NCBI GenBank assembly: GCA_017618495.1
Contig: JAFZUD010000026.1
Coordinates: 1-8,651, forward strand
Source: Bacilli bacterium
Lineage (GTDB): Bacteria; Bacillota_I; Bacilli_A; RFN20; CAG-826
Reading direction: 5' to 3'
DNA: 8,651 nt
Part shown: in pieces, positions 1-4,891 of the stretch
How positions within the stretch are numbered: position 1 is the first letter of the stretch
How the letters are laid out: each line of letters begins with the position of its first letter
The notes under the pieces: generated by a model
What the model was told of the DNA's origin: nothing
Databases searched by the model: none
What the model saw: only the letters and a program-made list of their open reading frames with translations
Position numbers and translations under genes: made by a program

Positions 1-1355
1 AAAGAAAGCACGGCCACGCCAGAAGAGACGTAGCAAATGATGAATCCTAAGCGGGCATTTCTCTCAGTCGCTCTCACGTACCCTTCATAGGACAAATAGG
101 TCTTTGTATCGGTTTTGAAGATATAAGCGTAGTTCCAGTAGGTTTTGTCCTGATATTTGAGAGAACGGTTATCCCTTGTGCTATCGATATAGAAATAGAC
201 GGTGTCGCCTTCGTTAAGTTCCTGCTTAAAGCTCATGTCGAGCTCTTTCATCTCGATGCTGCTGATACGATACTCAATCGGATTGTTTTTGAGACCGATT
301 GCATAATCGTCGCTGACTCGTCTTGCGTATTCGAAATCGCCGCTTACCATGACGAGGCTAGCCTCCTCTACTGGCTTTTGGAACGAGGAGATAAGGCCAG
401 TTAAGGCGGCTAAGAAAAGTCCACAGATCGCGCAGACGATGCAAGAAACCAAGTTGTTCTTGAATCTTCTTTTCGCTGAGCCTTTGACATCTTTGGAAAG
501 AAGAAGATATTTTCTGCCAAGATATTCGTCGTTTTGAGTGAGGTCCTTCTCATATTGCTTTTTCATTTTTGGCAGGATTAAAAAAGCCATCATCGCGAAC
601 ACGATTCCACAGATCATTGAAACGATGAAGAGGGCTTTATCCGCTCTCACGATGGCAAGCACAACCAAAAGGCCTGTAATGACAAGGGAAAAAGCCGTAA
701 CGCAAATCATGATGATCAGCAAATTCTTTTTCATCGAAGGAATCACGTTCCTGACTTCTTTGCCGATTTTGGCAAAGCTAGATTCTTGAGAGGATTCCTC
801 ATCTTCGGAAACGGACTGAGTGGAATCTAGGAGTTTATCACTTTTCATCCTACCATCGATCATTTTGATGAGTTCTTGAACCTTGAGAGTGGTAGCCGAA
901 ATTGAAAAACATGTGCCGTTTTTGCAGCCAATCACATAGCCGCTATACACGGCGTTGATGAAGACGATGTCCTTGATTTTGATTTCTTTGATTCTGATGA
1001 ACCTTCTAATGAAGACCGAGTCTCCTTTGATGGCCTCGAATTGGATGGTGAAGAAATAGAGGAAAAGCAAACCTATAACACCGACGGTGTCACCGGTAAT
1101 AAGAATCCCAGGTGTGATCGGATCCTCGATTTTCCTAAGCGAGATAACAAGCGCACCAACGGCGAGAGCGGCCCCTGTCAGAACAAAGACGGAGGAGAGC
1201 ACCTTGACCCAACGAGGGGAAGCAGTCATGAGTTCATAAGGGTTATTCTTCAAACGTAAACCGAAGATGATTATGAGGAAGTAGCTGATGAGAAGTAGAA
1301 CAATAGAAATGATAGAAGCAATAAGCATAACCATAAGGTTACACAAAAGAGCCAT
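1..1355 (-). CDS. Multi-pass membrane protein with internal PH-like domain, 3' end cut by window edge
   Basis: Minus-strand frame open without a stop from 1355 to base 1 (451 codons), continuing past the left edge. Hydrophobic segments near residues 2-33, 51-73, 84-104, 211-236, 241-261 and 301-325; another starts near 437. Residues 105-167 lie between TM3 and TM4 and look like a small beta-rich PH-like domain (basic strands ending in a helix ELIKMID), as in many Firmicutes integral proteins; this is a fold guess. An acidic Ser/Glu linker (178-192) and a basic loop (262-300) follow, then about 110 polar residues (326-436), probably extracellular, before the last helix. No family name recognised. 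The start is uncertain: in-frame ATGs lie at 1382, 1370, 1355, 1334 and 1328, none with a clear SD. The one at 1328 gives MLIASII, matching the small ORF at 4519. The gene stands alone after the terminator at 1420-1453. Confidence 0.85.
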   Translation of the reverse strand, partial: MALLCNLMVMLIASIISIVLLLISYFLIIIFGLRLKNNPYELMTASPRWVKVLSSVFVLTGAALAVGALVISLRKIEDPITPGILITGDTVGVIGLLFLYFFTIQFEAIKGDSVFIRRFIRIKEIKIKDIVFINAVYSGYVIGCKNGTCFSISATTLKVQELIKMIDGRMKSDKLLDSTQSVSEDEESSQESSFAKIGKEVRNVIPSMKKNLLIIMICVTAFSLVITGLLVVLAIVRADKALFIVSMICGIVFAMMAFLILPKMKKQYEKDLTQNDEYLGRKYLLLSKDVKGSAKRRFKNNLVSCIVCAICGLFLAALTGLISSFQKPVEEASLVMVSGDFEYARRVSDDYAIGLKNNPIEYRISSIEMKELDMSFKQELNEGDTVYFYIDSTRDNRSLKYQDKTYWNYAYIFKTDTKTYLSYEGYVRATERNARLGFIICYVSSGVAVLS

Positions 1356-1364
1356 TTGTGGCAA
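1336..1364 (-). promoter_or_regulatory. Candidate promoter implying a leaderless mRNA for the left-edge membrane protein
   Basis: On the minus strand TTGCCA (1359-1364) is separated by exactly 17 nt from TAACCT (1336-1341). The -35 matches the consensus at 5 of 6 positions, the -10 at only 3 of 6. Transcription would start within 1-2 nt of the ATG at 1328, giving a leaderless message. A rival pair, TTGAAA then 17 nt then AATGAT, lies further upstream and would start about 4 nt before the ATG at 1355. Either way little or no leader is predicted, which fits the absence of an SD. Both are weak by sequence alone. Confidence 0.3.
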
Positions 1365-1419
1365 TATCATTCGGATTTGCATGGGATTTTTCAAAAATGC
1401 GAGGGTTTTTGCATTGCTA

Positions 1420-1453
1420 AAAAGAAAAAAGGAGAGCCTTTTGGCCCCCCTTT
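1420..1453 (-). terminator. Intrinsic terminator of the Ig/CBM-like lipoprotein gene
   Basis: Read on the minus strand, AAAGGGGGGCC pairs with GGCTCTCCTTT (two G-U pairs) around an AAAA loop, giving an 11-bp stem, followed by a T-rich run TTTTTTCTTTTT that overlaps the stem end. It begins 17 nt after the TAA of the lipoprotein gene and separates that gene from the next membrane protein gene. Confidence 0.9.
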
Positions 1454-1470
1454 CCCTGAAAGGATTTCTA

Positions 1471-3012
1471 TTAAGCGGCGATCGGCTTAAGAGAGAAGTA
1501 GTCAAGCTCTGGACCATCTTCAATAGCGGTCATCGCGATGGTGTTAGTGCCAACGGTGACATTGACGGTTCCGAGTTCGACCTGGACATAATCCGCGCCC
1601 CAACCGCTCGATAAGGTTTGGGCTGGGAGCGTTTTGCCAGCAAGAGAGACATCGGCGTTGTTGAACTTGAGGCTGACTGCCGCTTCAAGATCCATGTCCT
1701 CATACTGGTAAGAGCTATTCATCTTTGGCTTGCCAGTCATGTAGAGTTTCATCTCCTTGGCTTCGGTGGCTTCGAAGGTGACGGTTAAGGTCTCACCAGC
1801 TGGCCAAGTGGAGATAGTGGTTCCGCTGGCTGGGGTGCCTCCACCCATGCTCCATGGGGCGGTAGCTTTGATGGCACCATCCTCGGTGACACCGGTTTCG
1901 GCTTCGATCTGGATTTCGCCAACTGCTTTCTTAGGAGTGACGTTGATGGTGACTCTAGCGCCATACATACCATCTTTCTTAGCGGTGATCTTGACCTGTC
2001 CGGTAGCAACGCCGGTGACAAGACCGTTTTCGTCGACGGTAGCGACGGTCTCATCGCTAGAGAGATATGTGAGTTCAGTCGTCTCCGAGGTGATTTGGAG
2101 GGTATCCCCCACTTCGATTGAGAGGCTCTCTTCGGTATTGGTGATGGCAATGGTTTCTTTGGCTGGGGCCGCGACGGTTGCGATGGTCGTATCCGCAGAG
2201 CCATAGACCTCTAAGTAATCAAGAGAGAGGCCGCCGGCAAGCATCGTGAGCTCAAGGGTGTTCTCGCCCTGGACGAGGTTGACGTTTCCTAAAGAGACCT
2301 CTGCCCAAGTGGTGTTATATCCATCGACCGTGATCTCACCTTGGATGGCAAGGTCGGCTCCATTGAACTTCGCTGACATGGCTTCGCCAACATTGACGGT
2401 CGAAGAGGCTCCGATATAAGCAAGAAGCTCGGCTTGTCCGGCTTTGCTTGCGGTGAATTTGAGGGTTTCTTTATCGCCTTCGCCGAAGCTTCCGATATAG
2501 GCGGTTCCGTCATCGTTTGTGGTGACTGGGGTGGCCGATCCGTTTCCGAATTCCATTCCGAAGAATGAGGTTGAATACCAACCATCCGCACTGACGTGGT
2601 CAGCATCTTCGAATTCGACTTTGCCGCTGGCTGGATTTCTTTCGACGGTGATGCTCATGCTTCCTTTGCGATAGCCTTCTTTTTCTGCGCTGATGGAGGC
2701 GGTTCCAAGTCCGGTGGCGGTGACTTTGCCAGTCTGGTCGACGGTTGCGACTTTCTCATCGGATGACTTGTAGGTGACGCCTTCGACGCTCGATTTGATC
2801 TGGAGGGTTTCGCCGACATGGAGGGTCTTAGAACCTTCGGTGGTGAGCTCGATCTTCTCTAACTGACTGCTAGAAGCAGTGCTGGTTTGGCTTCCAGCTG
2901 GAGTTGACTCATCGGCTTTGCTTGCCCCGCCATTGCCATTGCCGCCACAAGAGGCTAAGCACATCGTCAAAGCGAGGGAAGAAAGAAGGGTCAAGGCTTT
3001 GATTTTTTTCAT
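1471..3012 (-). CDS. Surface lipoprotein with two repeated [Big_2-like + CBM6/35-like] modules
   Basis: 513 aa. A type II signal peptide with lipobox LASC puts the lipidated Cys at 22, followed by a Gly/Asn/Ser-rich tether to about residue 50. Residues about 52-124 and 287-358 are two bacterial Ig-like (Big_2) domains, each with the VGETLQI/VGDTLQI strand and the SSDEKVATVDQTG/SSDETVATVDENG core. Each is followed by a beta-sandwich resembling CBM6/CBM35 modules: 130-271 (starts KVEFEDADHV, ends LDYLEVYG) and 364-510 (starts GEIQIEAETG, ends LDYFSLKP). The start motif (E-A/D-E), Trp/Gly-rich loops and final LDY are typical of such modules. No catalytic domain is present, so the inferred role is binding glycan or another surface ligand. 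The start is fixed by the signal peptide; an in-frame TGA lies just upstream. Monocistronic: own leader, and terminators on both sides. The ligand is unknown; domain class is recognised by pattern, not search. Confidence 0.9.
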   Translation of the reverse strand: MKKIKALTLLSSLALTMCLASCGGNGNGGASKADESTPAGSQTSTASSSQLEKIELTTEGSKTLHVGETLQIKSSVEGVTYKSSDEKVATVDQTGKVTATGLGTASISAEKEGYRKGSMSITVERNPASGKVEFEDADHVSADGWYSTSFFGMEFGNGSATPVTTNDDGTAYIGSFGEGDKETLKFTASKAGQAELLAYIGASSTVNVGEAMSAKFNGADLAIQGEITVDGYNTTWAEVSLGNVNLVQGENTLELTMLAGGLSLDYLEVYGSADTTIATVAAPAKETIAITNTEESLSIEVGDTLQITSETTELTYLSSDETVATVDENGLVTGVATGQVKITAKKDGMYGARVTINVTPKKAVGEIQIEAETGVTEDGAIKATAPWSMGGGTPASGTTISTWPAGETLTVTFEATEAKEMKLYMTGKPKMNSSYQYEDMDLEAAVSLKFNNADVSLAGKTLPAQTLSSGWGADYVQVELGTVNVTVGTNTIAMTAIEDGPELDYFSLKPIAA

Positions 3013-3046
3013 AAAATCTGAATTTGCTTTATTGCAAATCTCCTTT
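3013..3046 (-). promoter_or_regulatory. Distant SD bridged by a hairpin, before the lipoprotein ATG
   Basis: The only strong SD, AAAGGAG (complement of 3040-3046), lies 27 nt from the ATG, too far for direct initiation. The gap contains a perfect inverted repeat, ATTTGC-AATAAA-GCAAAT (3022-3039), directly adjacent to the SD. Folding this 18-nt hairpin would leave TCAGATTTT (9 nt) between SD and ATG, an optimal spacing. No ATG, GTG or TTG occurs in frame between SD and ATG. Folded spacers of this kind are known, for example in phage T4 gene 38. Confidence 0.65.
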
Positions 3047-3150
3047 CATTTCAGGGCTAGATATTCCGTGCCTCTCGCCCTGAGAGGGGGCGCGAAAGAA
3101 ACAACTCCTGGCAAACGTGCGCTTGGTGCGCGTTGTCTATTTGTTTATCC
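3047..3150 (-). promoter_or_regulatory. Structured 5' leader, candidate cis-regulatory RNA
   Basis: This is the predicted 5' untranslated region of the Ig/CBM-like lipoprotein. In transcript order: AGACAAC (3132-3138) can pair with GTTGTTT (3099-3105), enclosing GCGC-ACCAA-GCGC (3119-3131). Then comes CCTCTC-AGGGC-GAGAGG (3071-3087), a perfect 6-bp hairpin. Its five loop bases are complementary to GCCCT at 3053-3057, and TCAGGGC/GCCCTGA (3077-3083 with 3051-3057) gives 7 bp if the hairpin opens. This partner lies only 4-6 nt before the SD. The layout allows an H-type pseudoknot or two exclusive folds controlling SD access. I do not recognise a known riboswitch class; the c-di-GMP (GEMM) core motifs are absent. 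Confidence 0.45.
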
Positions 3151-3156
3151 ATGAGA

Positions 3157-3188
3157 ATTATACGTCTAATTAATTTCTTTGATTTCAA
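3157..3188 (-). promoter_or_regulatory. Promoter of the Ig/CBM-like lipoprotein gene
   Basis: A perfect -10 TATAAT (complement of 3157-3162) is preceded by TTGAAA (complement of 3183-3188). The spacing of 20 nt is longer than the usual 16-18, so the -35 assignment is doubtful while the -10 is convincing. The start of transcription would fall near 3150, giving a leader of about 138 nt. Confidence 0.5.
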
Positions 3189-3292
3189 AATTATTGGTTA
3201 TTTGCTGTTATGAAGCGTTAATATTCTAGGTTTTATCGGCATTTTCATTATTTGTAAAAGTTTGCATATTTTATAGGTTTTCCACTATTAAG
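3189..3292. other. AT-rich intergenic stretch without a gene
   Basis: This is the part of the 327-nt gap (3013-3339) between the cyclase terminator and the lipoprotein promoter. No frame longer than about a dozen codons with a plausible start was found on either strand. It is distinctly AT-rich and holds one imperfect inverted repeat, TGTAAAAGTTTGCA at 3253-3266, resembling a LacI-family or cre-type operator but lacking the central CG. Confidence 0.5.
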
Positions 3293-3322
3293 AAAAAGGC
3301 TGCCACGAAAGTACCACAGCCT
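3293..3322 (-). terminator. Intrinsic terminator after the diguanylate cyclase
   Basis: On the minus strand AGGCTG (3317-3322) pairs with CAGCCT (3297-3302) and is followed by TTTTT. Weaker pairing (TAC/GTG) is possible inside the loop. It lies 17 nt after the cyclase TAA. The plus-strand reading also ends in a T-rich tract, so it may work in both directions, although no plus-strand gene is nearby. Confidence 0.75.
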
Positions 3323-3339
3323 CTTATTTTTAATGAAGA

Positions 3340-4419
3340 TTAGATATGACGCCTATCTCGGCCTGTCTCTTGGTAATACCTATCTTTATCGCCATACATC
3401 ATGGCGTCAGATTCTCTAAGAAGCTCTTCGATGTCCTTATCCCCAGAAAGGTTAAGGCCATAACCGATAGCGCATGAATATTTTGTCTCGCCGACGTTCT
3501 TCTTGATTCTCTCAACGAGCTTAAGGACTTCCTCTTCCGTTGTCTTACGGCAAACGATGATGAATTCGTCTCCGCCGATACGGTAGCCGGTCTCTCTTCC
3601 TTTTAGGGCGCGGTTGAAGCAAAGGGATAAAGTGACAAGAGCCTCATCCCCTGCTAAGTGGCTGATGTTGTCGTTGATGAACTTGAGGCCATTCATGTCG
3701 ATTGAGACCAAGGCAGTGATGCTCTTAGGGTCGAAGCTGATGTCGGCGAAGTAGGCATGACGATTAAGAAGACCAGTCAAAGAATCTTTCTTTGTGAGTT
3801 GGAGGATGAGAAATTCGTAGTAGGCGAAAACGGCAATCGCGATGGTATTGCAGAATATCGAAGCGTACGCCTCACGGAAGATGAACGGGAGGACAAGGCC
3901 TGAGCCTAAGGCGACCGCAAGGAAAGAGATAGGGACGATCTCGATGACCTTCTTGTTGCTTCTCTTAAAGAGAATAAAGATGAGGAACACGGCGTATATC
4001 CCGACGAAGAGATAAGGAACGAAGCCTAAAGGCCCTCTCACGAGATCGCCTTTCTCATCAAGATTGAAGACGATGCCCGTGAAGATGGAGATGAAATTAA
4101 GGATCACAAGGACCATGTCAGGGATGAAGATGTACCAGCGGATTCTCTTGACCAAAGTCATGATGATCTGGGTGATGATAAGAGGGGTCGCGCTATAACG
4201 TATGGCCATCAATACGTTACGGAGAGTATTCTTCGTAGGGTCGTCGGCATAATAGAACTCGATGAAAACAACAACTGAGAGCAAGAAGATGGCCGCAATC
4301 AAAACATAGAGCCTCACGATCGTCTTCTTATCAAGGAACACCGTAGTGAAAAGAGAGATGACAAAAGCCATCAGAATAAGAATTAGAGGCCAGTTTTGCA
4401 GGATATAGTCCTTAAACAT
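3340..4419 (-). CDS. Membrane-bound diguanylate cyclase, 7-TM sensor plus GGDEF domain
   Basis: 359 aa. Seven hydrophobic segments (about 11-29, 34-57, 72-91, 95-118, 131-151, 159-181, 184-208) form an integral sensor without a recognised ligand domain. The cytosolic C-terminal half is a complete GGDEF domain: DSLTGLLNR at 212-220, the metal/nucleotide segment DMNGLKFIND from Asp241, HLAGDEAL at 254-261, and an intact GGDEF signature at 282-286. These residues predict synthesis of c-di-GMP from two GTP. The product-inhibition I-site (RxxD, five residues before GGDEF) reads KGRE, so feedback inhibition may be weak or absent. No EAL domain is attached. No SD precedes the ATG; the start overlaps the stop of a 35-codon ORF by 8 nt, suggesting translational coupling. 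An upstream in-frame ATG is blocked by TAG. A terminator follows. Confidence 0.95.
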   Translation of the reverse strand: MFKDYILQNWPLILILMAFVISLFTTVFLDKKTIVRLYVLIAAIFLLSVVVFIEFYYADDPTKNTLRNVLMAIRYSATPLIITQIIMTLVKRIRWYIFIPDMVLVILNFISIFTGIVFNLDEKGDLVRGPLGFVPYLFVGIYAVFLIFILFKRSNKKVIEIVPISFLAVALGSGLVLPFIFREAYASIFCNTIAIAVFAYYEFLILQLTKKDSLTGLLNRHAYFADISFDPKSITALVSIDMNGLKFINDNISHLAGDEALVTLSLCFNRALKGRETGYRIGGDEFIIVCRKTTEEEVLKLVERIKKNVGETKYSCAIGYGLNLSGDKDIEELLRESDAMMYGDKDRYYQETGRDRRHI

Positions 4420-4519
4420 ATGCGTTTTCTATATTTTCATTGTACAACAACGCCAAAAAGAATGTTGCCATATGCACGGCAAGGACGATTGAAGCAATAA
4501 TTATCGAGGCAATCAGCAT
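4412..4519 (-). CDS. Small one-helix membrane peptide (35 aa) overlapping the cyclase start
   Basis: The minus-strand ORF begins MLIASII, has a single strongly hydrophobic helix through about residue 25 and a short polar tail ENIENAYV. Its TAA lies inside the first codons of the diguanylate cyclase gene (8-nt overlap, different frame), the classic layout for translational coupling, and the cyclase has no SD of its own. No SD precedes this ORF either; GTGTAATTT ends 5 nt before its ATG. The first six codons (MLIASI) recur in the left-edge membrane protein at 1328 with three third-position, synonymous differences, which favours real coding. Alternatives: a frameshifted extra helix of the cyclase, or chance. 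The function is unknown; a regulator or partner of the cyclase is only a guess. Confidence 0.5.
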   Translation of the reverse strand: MLIASIIIASIVLAVHMATFFLALLYNENIENAYV

Positions 4520-4550
4520 AGTTCAAATTACACGGAATAGGGTTCATTTA

Positions 4551-4590
4551 AAAATGAAAAGGGCGTTTTCCCCAGCAAAACGCCCCTATT
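4551..4590 (-). terminator. Strong bidirectional terminator after the TfoX-like gene
   Basis: GGGCGTTTT (4561-4569) and AAAACGCCC (4577-4585) form a perfect 9-bp stem around a 7-nt loop. On the minus strand it is followed by TTTTCATTTTT, on the plus strand by CTATTTTT. It starts about 9 nt after the TAG of the TfoX-like gene and isolates it from the small ORF and cyclase unit. Confidence 0.9.
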
Positions 4591-4594
4591 TTTA

Positions 4595-4882
4595 CTATTT
4601 GAGGTCGGAGATGAGTTTCTCCACTACCTCTTTGACCTCGTCTGGGTCCTCGCTATCGACGGCGTACATCATCGATCCCCCAGGATAAGGGAGAGCCTCG
4701 CTAAAGCCATAACCCGAGAGGGATTTGGTCTTTTTGACGAGGAAGCGGTTGTCGTAAATCCCTCCAAAGACCTTTCCATCTTTGTAGAGGACATATTCGC
4801 CCATCATCTTGCGATAGGTGATGCCGTCTACTTCGCGAAGAAGGTCAAGGACATATAGAAGGAAATCGTTATCTGACGCCAT
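4595..4882 (-). CDS. TfoX/Sxy N-terminal-domain protein
   Basis: 95 aa, consisting almost entirely of the TfoX N-terminal domain: a leading helix (DFLLYVLDLL), the family hallmark GITYRKMMGEYVLY at about 20-33, then GGIYDNRFLVKKT and an ALPYPGG segment before a C-terminal helix. In Proteobacteria full-length TfoX/Sxy proteins induce competence, but they have an additional C-terminal domain that is missing here. Short single-domain versions are common in Firmicutes and their function is not established, so competence should not be assumed. The ATG lies 9 nt after the TAA of the upstream lipoprotein gene and has no clear SD, suggesting expression from the same transcript with translation coupled to the preceding gene. 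A strong terminator follows. Confidence 0.85.
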   Translation of the reverse strand: MASDNDFLLYVLDLLREVDGITYRKMMGEYVLYKDGKVFGGIYDNRFLVKKTKSLSGYGFSEALPYPGGSMMYAVDSEDPDEVKEVVEKLISDLK

Positions 4883-4891
4883 ATCGAAATT

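Noticed and set aside
349..1259. Three short plus-strand ORFs (349-537, 538-789, 1041-1259)
   Set aside because: All are antisense to the continuous 451-codon minus-strand frame of a coherent membrane protein.
1757..2206. 149-codon plus-strand frame and overlapping minus-strand frame within the Ig/CBM-like lipoprotein
   Set aside because: Shadow frames of a repetitive, Ala/Thr/Val-rich gene; the signal peptide and domain repeats identify the real frame.
3029..3049. Six-codon upstream ORF (MKGDLQ) overlapping the lipoprotein SD
   Set aside because: It has no SD of its own and its codons consist mostly of the SD and hairpin sequence; probably incidental, though it would matter if translated.
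3047..3150. c-di-GMP riboswitch (GEMM-I) next to the cyclase gene
   Set aside because: Tempting because of the neighbouring GGDEF gene, but the GCAAA-type core and tetraloop-receptor features of GEMM-I are not present.
3207..3222. TATGAAGCGTTAATAT as a catabolite-responsive (cre) element
   Set aside because: Resembles cre at first sight, but the half-sites do not line up around the central CG.
4439..4444. TACAAT as a -10 promoter for the cyclase
   Set aside because: No -35 at the proper distance, and the bases are explained as codons of the 35-codon ORF; a separate promoter is not needed.
4420..4552. 36-codon frame starting ATGAACCC, competing with the 35-codon ORF
   Set aside because: It is Cys/Asn/Tyr-rich with no coherent helix, does not couple to the cyclase start, and lacks an SD; the hydrophobic frame is far more plausible.
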